A stretch of DNA of 64,000 nucleotides, taken from assembly GCA_028869255.1 (NCBI GenBank), contig CP110972.1, positions 501,001 to 565,000 of the forward strand, written 5' to 3'. Positions within the stretch are counted from its first letter, which is position 1. Each line of letters opens with the position of its first letter. Origin of the DNA: Pseudomonas poae. GTDB taxonomy: Bacteria; Pseudomonadota; Gammaproteobacteria; Pseudomonadales; Pseudomonadaceae. Made by a program: the position numbers and the translations under genes. Positions 15,556 through 23,433 of the stretch are shown one piece after another. The notes below the pieces were generated by a model that was given only the letters and a program-made list of their open reading frames with translations, was not told the origin of the DNA and ran no database searches.

Positions 15556-18316
15556 TGGTCGACTTCTCGGTGCTGGTCGCGGCCAGGGCACGGAGGTAGT
15601 AAGTGGTTTTCAGGCCACGGTACCACGCCATGCGGTAGGTCACGTCGAGCTTCTTGCCCGAAGCGCCGGCGATGTACAGGTTCAGCGACTGGGCCTGGTC
15701 GATCCACTTCTGACGACGGCTGGCGGCGTCAACGATCCACTTGGTGTCCACTTCGAACGCGGTCGCGTAGAGCTCTTTGAGTTCTTGCGGGATGCGCTCG
15801 ATCTGTTGCACCGAACCGTCGTAGTACTTCAGGTCGTTGATCATGACCGAGTCCCACAGGCCGCGGGCTTTCAGGTCGCGTACCAGGTACGGGTTGATCA
15901 CGGTGAATTCGCCCGACAGGTTCGATTTCACATACAGGTTCTGATAAGTCGGTTCGATCGACTGCGATACGCCGGTGATGTTGGCGATGGTCGCGGTCGG
16001 TGCGATGGCCATGATGTTGGAGTTACGAATACCTTTTTGCACACGGGCACGTACCGGCGCCCAGTCCAGGGATTCGTTCAGGTCAACGTCGATGTACTTC
16101 TGGCCACGTTGCTCGATCAGGATCTGTTGCGAATCCAGCGGCAGGATGCCCTTGGACCACAGCGAACCCTGGAACGTCTCGTAGGCACCGCGCTCGTCGG
16201 CCAGGTCGCAGGAAGCCTGGATCGCATAGTAGCTGACCGCTTCCATGGACTTGTCGGCGAACTCGACCGCAGCATCCGAACCGTAAGGAATGTGCTGCAG
16301 GTACAGCGCGTCCTGGAAGCCCATGATGCCCAGGCCGACCGGACGGTGCTTGAAGTTGGAGTTCTGCGCCTGTGGCACCGAGTAGTAGTTGATGTCGATC
16401 ACGTTATCGAGCATGCGAACAGCGGTGTTGACGGTGCGCTCCAGCTTGGCGGTGTCCAGCTTGCCGTTGACGATGTGGTTCGGCAGGTTGATCGAGCCGA
16501 GGTTGCAAACGGCGATCTCGTCCTTGTTGGTGTTCAAGGTGATCTCGGTGCACAGGTTCGAGCTGTGGACCACGCCCACGTGCTGCTGCGGGCTGCGCAG
16601 GTTGCACGGGTCTTTGAAGGTCAGCCATGGGTGGCCGGTTTCAAACAGCATGGAGAGCATTTTGCGCCACAGGTCTTTGGCCTGGATGGTCTTGAACAGC
16701 TTGATCTTGCCCGGGTACTGGGACAGTGCTTCGTAGTACTCGTAGCGCTCTTCGAAGGCTTTACCGGTCAGGTCGTGCAGGTCCGGCACTTCGGATGGCG
16801 AGAACAGGGTCCACGGGCCGTCATCGAAGACGCGCTTCATGAACAGGTCAGGGATCCAGTTGGCGGTGTTCATGTCGTGGGTACGACGACGATCATCACC
16901 GGTGTTCTTGCGCAGCTCGATGAACTCTTCAATGTCCATGTGCCAGGTTTCCAGGTAGGCACACACAGCGCCTTTGCGCTTGCCACCCTGGTTAACCGCA
17001 ACGGCGGTGTCGTTGACCACTTTCAGGAACGGTACAACGCCCTGGGACTTGCCGTTGGTGCCCTTGATGTACGAACCCAAGGCACGTACCGGAGTCCAGT
17101 CGTTGCCCAGGCCGCCAGCGAATTTGGACAGCATGGCGTTGTCGTGGATCGCGTGGTAGATGCCCGACAGGTCATCCGGCACGGTGGTCAGGTAGCAGCT
17201 GGACAGCTGTGGACGCAGGGTGCCGGCGTTGAACAGCGTCGGGGTCGACGACATGTAGTCGAAGGACGACAGCAGGTTGTAGAACTCGATGGCACGGTCT
17301 TCTTTGTGCTTCTCTTCAATCGCCAGGCCCATGGCCACGCGCATGAAGAACACTTGCGGCAGTTCGAAGCGGATCCCGTCCTTGTGGATGAAGTAACGGT
17401 CGTACAGGGTCTGCAGGCCCAGGTAGGTGAACTGCTGGTCGCGCTCGTGGTTGATCGCCTTGCCGAGTTTTTCCAGGTCGAAAGTAGCCAGGACCGGGTT
17501 CAGCAATTCGAATTCGATACCCTTGGCGATATAGGCCGGCAGGGCCTTGGCGTACAGGTCGGCCATTTCGTGGTGAGTGGCGCTGTCGGCGACTTTCAGG
17601 AAGCCCAGGCCTTCGGCACGCAGGGTGTCCATCAGCAGGCGTGCGGTCACGAAAGAGTAGTTCGGCTCACGTTCAACCAGGGTACGGGCGGTCATCACCA
17701 GGGCGGTGTTGACGTCGGTCAGGGCCACGCCGTCGTACAGGTTTTTCAGGGTTTCGCGCTGGATCAGATCACCATCGACTTCTTCCAGGCCTTCGCAGGC
17801 CTCGGTGATGATGGTGTTCAGGCGGCCCAGGTCCAGCGGCGCGAATGTACCGTCAGCCAGGGTGATGCGGATCGACGGGTGAGCTTGTACCGCCGCTTCT
17901 TCAGCCGGGGAACGCACGGCGCGCTCTTTGGAGCGGGCGTCGCGATAGATCACGTAGTCACGCGCGACTTTCTGCTCGCCGGCACGCATCAGGGCCAGTT
18001 CGACCTGGTCCTGGATTTCTTCGATGTGGATGGTGCCGCCCGACGGCATGCGGCGCTTGAAGGTCGCGGTAACCTGTTCGGTCAGACGGGCAACGGTGTC
18101 GTGGATGCGCGACGAGGCAGCAGCGGTGCCGCCTTCAACTGCAAGAAACGCTTTGGTGATGGCGACGGTGATTTTGTCATCGGTGTAAGGAACGACAGTG
18201 CCGTTACGCTTGATCACACGCAATTGGCCAGGTGCGGTAGCAGACAGATCCAGATTCGAATCAGCGGCCTGCGGCACGGAGCCTTGCGGGTTCTCGCGAG
18301 TTGTGTCGGTTTGCAT
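15422..18316 (-). CDS. nrdA: Ribonucleoside-diphosphate reductase class Ia, alpha subunit
   Basis: 964 residues. An N-terminal ATP-cone (about 35-130; VIKRNGTVVPYTDDKITVAITKAF) sets overall activity; a second, degenerate cone follows, as is usual in Pseudomonas NrdA. The catalytic barrel includes SSNLCTEITLN (active-site Cys), CNLGSINLP and the substrate-site stretch STPTLFNAGTLRPQLSSCYL. The tail ends CEACQ, the redox pair that accepts electrons from thioredoxin or glutaredoxin. It makes dNDPs with NrdB, whose gene would be downstream on the minus strand but is not in the 1.4 kb shown there; the effector gene and flgE occupy that space. ATG 18316 is chosen because GGAGACAACC precedes it. Confidence 0.96.
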   Translation of the reverse strand: MQTDTTRENPQGSVPQAADSNLDLSATAPGQLRVIKRNGTVVPYTDDKITVAITKAFLAVEGGTAAASSRIHDTVARLTEQVTATFKRRMPSGGTIHIEEIQDQVELALMRAGEQKVARDYVIYRDARSKERAVRSPAEEAAVQAHPSIRITLADGTFAPLDLGRLNTIITEACEGLEEVDGDLIQRETLKNLYDGVALTDVNTALVMTARTLVEREPNYSFVTARLLMDTLRAEGLGFLKVADSATHHEMADLYAKALPAYIAKGIEFELLNPVLATFDLEKLGKAINHERDQQFTYLGLQTLYDRYFIHKDGIRFELPQVFFMRVAMGLAIEEKHKEDRAIEFYNLLSSFDYMSSTPTLFNAGTLRPQLSSCYLTTVPDDLSGIYHAIHDNAMLSKFAGGLGNDWTPVRALGSYIKGTNGKSQGVVPFLKVVNDTAVAVNQGGKRKGAVCAYLETWHMDIEEFIELRKNTGDDRRRTHDMNTANWIPDLFMKRVFDDGPWTLFSPSEVPDLHDLTGKAFEERYEYYEALSQYPGKIKLFKTIQAKDLWRKMLSMLFETGHPWLTFKDPCNLRSPQQHVGVVHSSNLCTEITLNTNKDEIAVCNLGSINLPNHIVNGKLDTAKLERTVNTAVRMLDNVIDINYYSVPQAQNSNFKHRPVGLGIMGFQDALYLQHIPYGSDAAVEFADKSMEAVSYYAIQASCDLADERGAYETFQGSLWSKGILPLDSQQILIEQRGQKYIDVDLNESLDWAPVRARVQKGIRNSNIMAIAPTATIANITGVSQSIEPTYQNLYVKSNLSGEFTVINPYLVRDLKARGLWDSVMINDLKYYDGSVQQIERIPQELKELYATAFEVDTKWIVDAASRRQKWIDQAQSLNLYIAGASGKKLDVTYRMAWYRGLKTTYYLRALAATSTEKSTINTGKLNAVSSGNHGDDSVLAAPAGPAPVPKACAIDEPDCEACQ

Positions 18317-18660
18317 GGGGGGTTGTCTCCACATTCTATATTTATTTGGGCACCATCACGGTGCCCACCGTTCCGTCCTGAAGCACTTACAACAGGCCTT
18401 GGCCTGGCATAACAACTTCGGGACAGGAGGAAGGGAGCTCATCGCGCCGCTTCCATGCCGAAGTCTTTGGTTCGGGGCTTGAAGCCCTTGGCCGTATTCC
18501 TGGTGGGTGACAGTTGCCTGGTTCCAGCACTGCAACACCCGTACCGTTTTCCGCTCTGTGTAGCTCGAAAACGGTTGCCATCCGCATGCGCGGTTTGGGC
18601 TTTCAAAAAATGCTTTGGTTAGACCAAACAGGAGCAAGAAAGGGCTTGAGTTTCTTGTCT
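18317..18660. other. nrdA leader region with hairpin
   Basis: No gene seen. GGGCACC and GGTGCCC (18348-18366) form a stable hairpin about 30 bases upstream of the nrdA ATG that would be in the mRNA leader. The rest is a leader of some 340 bases to the candidate control sites near 18.7 kb. Confidence 0.45.
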
Positions 18661-18687
18661 GATTTGTGTTGGGTCTTTTCGCTCAAA

Positions 18688-18735
18688 ACCCTACATGTAG
18701 GGTTTTTTAGCGCCGAGCTACAAGATAATGCGTTT
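18688..18735 (-). promoter_or_regulatory. Candidate tandem NrdR boxes upstream of nrdA
   Basis: The palindrome ACCCTACATGTAGGGT (18688-18703) matches the NrdR box (ACACWATATATWGTGT) at 12 of 16 positions. A weaker site, ACAAGATAATGCGTTT (18720-18735, about 9 of 16), follows after exactly 16 bases, the usual NrdR spacing. The first palindrome with its T run could instead be a hairpin terminator. Confidence 0.45.
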
Positions 18736-18759
18736 TGGGGGGCTTAGCAACGCACTACC

Positions 18760-18780
18760 TGTGGATAACGCTGTGGGTAA
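18760..18780 (-). promoter_or_regulatory. Pair of DnaA boxes upstream of nrdA
   Basis: Read on the minus strand, TTATCCACA (18760-18768) is a perfect DnaA box and TTACCCACA (18772-18780) differs at one base. Both face nrdA, 12 bases apart. Confidence 0.6.
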
Positions 18781-19021
18781 AATGTGTATGAATCGTGGAA
18801 CAGCCGTGTAGGCCGCAGTACTGCTGGAGTCAGCCGTTTGTCACCGAATATTCCAAGATAAAAACAGCCGATTGGATTTTTGAGGGCGCGAACCCTATCA
18901 CAAAAAAACCTGATCACCGAATGGATTTCCCGGCTTGTGTTTGAGGGTTGGCCCATGGCTACAATCTGCTTTGTTATGCCATCAAAACATGACAGACAGG
19001 CTGCGGCTGGCGATGATCAGC

Positions 19022-19112
19022 ATGTGGGAGCGGGCTTGCTCGCGAAGGCGTTGCATCAGCAACAGACGTGTTGTTTGGTACACCGCCTTCGCGAGCAAGC
19101 CCGCTCCCACAT
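19022..19112. repeat. REP doublet (REPIN)
   Basis: Inverted copies of ATGTGGGAGCGGGCTTGCTC, each continuing GCGAAGGCG, face each other over about 30 bases, upstream of the RstA-like gene. Confidence 0.88.
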
Positions 19113-19160
19113 TCGACCGAGTCCACCCTAAGAACTTCTTATAAAAAACGAGGATCACCC

Positions 19161-19886
19161 GTGGAGCAAGAAGCCTGGCAGGTATTGATTGTCGAGGATG
19201 ACCAGCGCTTGGCTGAGTTGACCCGTGACTATCTGGAGAGCAACGGCCTGCGGGTGTCGGTGGAAGGCGATGGGGCCCTGGCGGCGGCGCGGATCATTGC
19301 CGAGCAGCCGGACCTGGTGATCCTTGACCTGATGCTGCCCGGTGAAGACGGCCTGAGCATCTGCCGCAAGGTGCGCGAGCGCTACGACGGCGTGATCCTG
19401 ATGCTTACGGCCCGTACAGACGACATGGACCAAGTGCTGGGCCTGGACATGGGAGCCGACGATTATGTGTGCAAGCCGGTGCGCCCGCGTTTGCTGCTGG
19501 CGCGTATCCAGGCCCTGCTGCGGCGCAGCGAACCCGCCGAACCGGTTGCCGTGGAAAACCAGCGGCGCCTGCAGTTCGGCCCGCTGGTGGTTGATAACGC
19601 GCTACGCGAAGCCTGGTTGCATGAGGGCGGCATCGAACTGACCAGCGCCGAATTCGACCTGCTGTGGCTGTTGGTGGCGAATGCCGGGCGCATCCTGTCC
19701 CGCGAAGAAATTTTTATCGCCTTGCGCGGCATCGGCTATGACGGCCAGGACCGCTCGATCGACGTACGCATCTCGCGGATTCGCCCCAAGATCGGCGATG
19801 ACCCGATCCACCCGCGCTTGATCAAGACCATCCGCAGCAAAGGCTACCTGTTCGTGCCTGAAGCCGCCGCCGATATGCCGCTGTGA
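19161..19886 (+). CDS. OmpR-family response regulator, RstA-like
   Basis: 241 residues: a receiver (VLIVEDDQRLAEL with the acidic pair; phosphoacceptor Asp56 in LVILDLMLPGEDG; Lys in DDYVCKPVRP) and a C-terminal winged helix (about 145-235; ELTSAEFDLLWLLVANAGRILSRE, RSIDVRISRIRPKIGD). The start is GTG at 19161 preceded by AGGA; longer frames run into a REP element. The stop overlaps the sensor gene by four bases (GTGA). The pair sits beside nrdA, as the uncharacterised two-component pair next to nrdA does in P. aeruginosa. The signal and regulon are unknown. The resemblance is to RstA/RstB rather than to PhoP or ColR. Confidence 0.9.
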   Translation: MEQEAWQVLIVEDDQRLAELTRDYLESNGLRVSVEGDGALAAARIIAEQPDLVILDLMLPGEDGLSICRKVRERYDGVILMLTARTDDMDQVLGLDMGADDYVCKPVRPRLLLARIQALLRRSEPAEPVAVENQRRLQFGPLVVDNALREAWLHEGGIELTSAEFDLLWLLVANAGRILSREEIFIALRGIGYDGQDRSIDVRISRIRPKIGDDPIHPRLIKTIRSKGYLFVPEAAADMPL

Positions 19887-21493
19887 ACTCGATCTTCCTG
19901 CGCATCTATGGCGGCATGTGCGCGGCGCTGATCCTGGTGGCGCTGCTTGGCGTGCTGGCCTTGCACTTGCTCAACGAGGTGCGCAGCGGCCAGTACCGCG
20001 AGCGTCTGGCCCATGGCACCTTTGCCCTGATGGGCGACAATTTGCAGCCGATGAGCCCGATCGAGCGCCAGCGCGCCCTGGCTGTGTGGGAACGCCTGCT
20101 GGGCATCCCCCTGGACTTGCGCCCGCTGGCCGACGCGCAGTTGGACCTCAGCCAACGTAATCGCCTGCAACGTGGGCAGGTGCTGGTAGAGCAAACCGGG
20201 CCGCATGCGGCGCGGGTATTGCGGCTGGTCAGCGACAGCTCGCAACTTGTGCTCACAGGCGAAGTGCAACAGATCAGCGAACAACTGGCCCGCGCCACTA
20301 TTTACCTGCTGGCTGACGAATTGGTGCGTTTTCCGGTGGCCGAGCAACCGCAGCGTCTGGCCGCTATAAAAGAAGCCAAGGGCTTTGGCTTCGAGATGCA
20401 CCTGATGACCCTCGACCAGGCCGATATGGACGACGACCAGCGCCGTCGCGTGGCTGAAGGCGATACGGTGATGGCCCTGGGCAAGGGCGGCGATTCGATT
20501 CGCGTATTCGCCGGCATGGTCGGCACGCCGTGGGTGCTGGAAATCGGCCCGCTGTTTCAGATGAACCCTTACCCGGCGCAATGGTTGATCCTGATCGCCT
20601 TGATCAGCCTGACCCTGATCGGCCTGATCGTCTATTTATTGGTGCGCCAGCTTGAGCGGCGGCTGCGGGGGCTGGAAGCCGCCGCCACGCGTATCGCCAA
20701 GGGCAACCTGCAAGTGCGCGTACCGGCCCGTGGCGCCGACTCCGTAGGGCGCCTGGCGGCCGCGTTCAATGGCATGGCCGAGCACTTGCAGCAATTGCTG
20801 GCGATCCAGCGTGAACTGGTGCGGGCAGTGTCCCACGAACTGCGCACGCCGGTGGCGCGCTTGCGCTTTGGCCTGGAGATGATCGGCGACGCCGCCACAC
20901 CCGAAGCCCGGCGCAAATACCTGGAGGGCATGGACAACGATATCCAGGACCTGGATGGCCTGGTGGATGAAATGCTGACTTACGCCCGCCTGGAACAGGG
21001 CTCGCCGGAGCTGAATTTCCAACGGGTGGACCTGGATGCGCTGCTCGATCAGGTGATCGGCGAATTATCGCCACTGCGCCCGCAGATCACTGTGGCGCGG
21101 GGTATTTGCCTGTCTTCGGCGCATTGGGATGACGCCTGGGTCGACGCCGAACCGCGCTACCTGCACCGCGCCCTGCAAAACCTGGTGAGCAACGCCATGC
21201 GCCACGCTCAGGGCCAGGTGTTGATCAGTTACCAGGTGGGCCAGGTGCGCTGCCGTATCGATGTGGAAGACGACGGCCCGGGTGTGCCGGAAAGTGCCTG
21301 GGAGCGCATCTTCACGCCGTTCCTGCGGCTGGACGACAGCCGCACCCGCGCCTCGGGCGGGCATGGCCTGGGGTTGTCGATTGTGCGGCGGATTATTTAC
21401 TGGCACGGCGGGCGGGCGCTGATCAGCAAGAGCAACAACCTGGGCGGGGCATGTTTCAGTTTGAGTTGGCCCAGAGACCAGGATAAACCCTGA
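19883..21493 (+). CDS. Sensor histidine kinase, RstB-like
   Basis: 536 residues. Membrane helix 1 is about 3-27, then a periplasmic sensor of about 220 residues, then helix 2 (about 231-253; QWLILIALISLTLIGLIVYLLV). HAMP, HisKA with phosphorylated His in SHELRTPVARLRFGLEM, and HATPase follow (N box NLVSNAMRHA, G1 DVEDDGPGVPE, G2 GGHGLGLSIV). The GTG start at 19883 overlaps the regulator stop, indicating translational coupling. The periplasmic domain has no recognisable PAS or Cache motif. A REP element follows the stop. Confidence 0.9.
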   Translation: MNSIFLRIYGGMCAALILVALLGVLALHLLNEVRSGQYRERLAHGTFALMGDNLQPMSPIERQRALAVWERLLGIPLDLRPLADAQLDLSQRNRLQRGQVLVEQTGPHAARVLRLVSDSSQLVLTGEVQQISEQLARATIYLLADELVRFPVAEQPQRLAAIKEAKGFGFEMHLMTLDQADMDDDQRRRVAEGDTVMALGKGGDSIRVFAGMVGTPWVLEIGPLFQMNPYPAQWLILIALISLTLIGLIVYLLVRQLERRLRGLEAAATRIAKGNLQVRVPARGADSVGRLAAAFNGMAEHLQQLLAIQRELVRAVSHELRTPVARLRFGLEMIGDAATPEARRKYLEGMDNDIQDLDGLVDEMLTYARLEQGSPELNFQRVDLDALLDQVIGELSPLRPQITVARGICLSSAHWDDAWVDAEPRYLHRALQNLVSNAMRHAQGQVLISYQVGQVRCRIDVEDDGPGVPESAWERIFTPFLRLDDSRTRASGGHGLGLSIVRRIIYWHGGRALISKSNNLGGACFSLSWPRDQDKP

Positions 21494-21503
21494 TGCCGCC
21501 ACC

Positions 21504-21568
21504 GCTGGCAAGCCAGCTTCCACAGGAGAATACATTCCAAATGTGGGCGCTGGCTTGCCTGCGATAGC
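21504..21568. repeat. REP doublet, short spacer
   Basis: GCTGGCAAGCCAGCTTCCACA and the inverted GTGGGCGCTGGCTTGCCTGC flank about 20 bases, between the sensor gene and pcpS. Confidence 0.75.
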
Positions 21569-21574
21569 GATCTA

Positions 21575-22291
21575 TCAGGCGCTGATGGCCACAAGGCTCA
21601 ATAACTGCTCGCCATTCACCACAAACTGCCCCGCCAACTCCGTGCCATGGCGCCACTCGCTGGACAGGTCCGTCAGCAATCGCAGGCGCACAGCCCCTGC
21701 GTCGGACCACTCCACCAACTCGGCATGCTCAAAATAAAAGCGCTTGTGCACAATCGGGTAGAGCGCCTTGAACAGGCTTTCCTTGGCGGAAAACGTCAGC
21801 GTCACCAGCAGGGCATGCTGCTCACGCGGTAATGCGGCCATGCGCTGCAATTCATCCGCAGTCAGAATTTCCCCGGCCAGGCGCTCGGCCCGTTCCAGGC
21901 TCAGGACATTCTCCAGGTCCATGCCCAGCCCGCGCCATTGCGCCTTGTGCCCGACAATCGCCGCCGCGTGCCCGGTGCTGTGGGTGATGGAACCGCTGAT
22001 ATGCGCGGGCCACACCGGGGCGCGGTCTTCGCCGATTGCAGGGATGCAGTCCAGGTGATCGAGTTGTTGCAGCGCGGCGCGGGCACACAGCCGGCCGGCC
22101 AGGAACTCGGCCTGGCGCTTGGCCACCGAGCGCTGGATGCTCGGCGGTGGCGGCACGGCGCTGCGCTGGAAATCACCCGCGGCCAGCAGGCTGGGGTCAA
22201 AGCGGGTGCTCAGAAACACCGTGCCCGGCAACGGTTCGGGCAGCGGCCAATGGGCGTCGAGTGGGGTGCAGCAAGCGGGTAAGGGCGTCAT
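21575..22291 (-). CDS. pcpS: 4'-phosphopantetheinyl transferase (PcpS/EntD type)
   Basis: 238 residues of the EntD/Sfp family. Magnesium-binding residues lie in GLGMDLENV and the catalytic FSAKESLFKALYP motif is intact; ISGSITHSTGHAAAI is the CoA-binding region. It transfers phosphopantetheine from CoA to the serine of acyl and peptidyl carrier proteins. Pseudomonads characteristically have one such broad enzyme, serving both AcpP (encoded at 41.8 kb) and siderophore synthetases. Start: ATG 22291 gives MTPLPACCTPLD; a GTG 27 bases upstream is also open, and neither has a good ribosome site. Divergent from the phoP operon. Confidence 0.92.
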   Translation of the reverse strand: MTPLPACCTPLDAHWPLPEPLPGTVFLSTRFDPSLLAAGDFQRSAVPPPPSIQRSVAKRQAEFLAGRLCARAALQQLDHLDCIPAIGEDRAPVWPAHISGSITHSTGHAAAIVGHKAQWRGLGMDLENVLSLERAERLAGEILTADELQRMAALPREQHALLVTLTFSAKESLFKALYPIVHKRFYFEHAELVEWSDAGAVRLRLLTDLSSEWRHGTELAGQFVVNGEQLLSLVAISA

Positions 22292-22336
22292 GGGCGGTAT
22301 TTTGCCGAGTTGCTGCACCTGAGGATAGCCCGCTGT

Positions 22337-22376
22337 GGTTCAGGCGAGGTTCAGAGCCTGTTCAGGGGGAGTTCAG
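22337..22376 (+). promoter_or_regulatory. PhoP-type operator: four GTTCAG repeats at 11-bp spacing
   Basis: GGTTCAG (22337), GGTTCAG (22348), TGTTCAG (22359) and AGTTCAG (22370) are direct repeats whose starts are exactly 11 bases apart, the one-helical-turn phasing of OmpR/PhoB-family sites. The last repeat falls at the -35 position relative to TAGTCT (about 22388), as in activator-dependent PhoP promoters. It probably mediates PhoP autoregulation. Confidence 0.8.
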
Positions 22377-22427
22377 GGGCGCTTGCGTAGTCTGCGTTCA
22401 ACAGCCAAACGCGTAGAGGTAAGCCCC

Positions 22428-22736
22428 ATGACTGCGATTAAAAAGCTGATGTTGGCGTTAACCATGCTCAGTGCTACCGCCGGCGTCCAGGCTTCGGATG
22501 GTGCCTTTGCCGCATTCGGTCGTGAGAAAACCAAAAAAACCAGCACCCTGATTCAGCGCGTCAGCGTTGAAGACGCGGGCAGCCAGCCGACGCCCTGGGG
22601 GCAGTCGCTGGGCCTCACCAGCCCGCAGCCGAGCTACCGCGCCGGCTACGAACACCTGACCGGCCACTACAATGGCATTAAACTGCGCCCGCAAGACTTG
22701 CAGGGCCGCTATGATATCCCCCTGTCGGACAGTTGA
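22428..22736 (+). CDS. Small exported protein, first gene of the phoPQ operon
   Basis: 102 residues with a signal peptide (MTAIKKLMLALTMLSATAGVQA, cleavage after VQA). The mature part is about 80 residues, polar, with no cysteines and no recognisable fold (TLIQRVSVEDAGSQPTPWG, YEHLTGHYNGIKLRPQDLQG). The start ATG 22428 has GAGG nine bases upstream. It ends 18 bases before phoP and follows the four-repeat operator, so it is almost certainly PhoP-controlled. In P. aeruginosa this slot holds oprH, an outer-membrane beta-barrel; this protein is far shorter and is not OprH. It may be a periplasmic modulator or envelope-stress protein; that is inference. Confidence 0.82.
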   Translation: MTAIKKLMLALTMLSATAGVQASDGAFAAFGREKTKKTSTLIQRVSVEDAGSQPTPWGQSLGLTSPQPSYRAGYEHLTGHYNGIKLRPQDLQGRYDIPLSDS

Positions 22737-22754
22737 ATTGCTTTGGAGAGCCTT

Positions 22755-23433
22755 ATGAAATTGCTGGTCGTGGAAGATGAGGCGCTGCTGCGTCATCACC
22801 TGTTCACCCGACTCACCGACAGCGGGCATGTGGTCGAGGCCGTGGCCAATGCCGAGGAAGCCCTGTACCAGACCGGGCAATTCAACCATGACCTGGCGAT
22901 CATCGACCTGGGCCTGCCCGGCATGGGCGGCCTGGACCTGATCCGTCAACTGCGCAGCCAGGCCAAGACCTTCCCGATCCTGATCCTGACCGCGCGCGGC
23001 AACTGGCAGGACAAGGTCGAGGGCCTGGCCGCAGGTGCCGACGACTACGTGGTCAAACCATTCCAGTTCGAAGAGCTGGAGGCGCGGATGAACGCCTTGC
23101 TGCGCCGCTCCAGCGGCTTTACGCAGTCGACCATCGTCGCTGGGCCGTTGTTGCTGGACCTCAACCGTAAGCAGGCATCCCTCGACGAGCAGCCCCTGGC
23201 ACTGACCGCCTACGAATACCGGATCCTCGAATACCTGATGCGCCATCACCAGCAAGTGGTGGCAAAGGACCGTTTGATGGAACAGCTCTACCCCGATGAC
23301 GACGAGCGCGACCCGAACGTCATCGAAGTGCTGGTCGGCCGCCTGCGCCGCAAGCTGGAAGGCCCGGCGGGGGTTCAAGCCGATCGACACCGTGCGCGGC
23401 CTGGGCTATCTGTTTAACGAGCGCTGCCGTTGA
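22755..23433 (+). CDS. phoP: Response regulator PhoP, frameshifted near the 3' end
   Basis: The sequence matches PhoP closely: MKLLVVEDEALLRHHLFTRL, Asp51 in LAIIDLGLPGMGGLDL, ILTARGNWQDKVEGLAAGADDYVVKPFQFEELEARM, and the winged helix ALTAYEYRILEYLMRHHQQVV. It controls Mg2+-responsive genes, lipid A modification and polymyxin resistance with PhoQ. The G run at 23369-23373 has five Gs; four would give the family ending (FKPIDTVRGLGYLFNERCR) and a stop at 23431-23433 that overlaps phoQ. As written, the frame stops at 23417 with an aberrant tail, losing the last DNA-binding strand. ATG 22755 follows GGAGAG. A sequence error is likely. Confidence 0.93.

Noticed and set aside
15425..18412. 995-residue plus-strand frame antisense to nrdA
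   Set aside because: It mirrors the nrdA codons in high-GC DNA and has no family features.
18685..18710. AAAACCC-palindrome-GGGTTTTTT as a plus-strand terminator
   Set aside because: No gene ends upstream on the plus strand; its position fits an nrdA control site better, though both remain possible.
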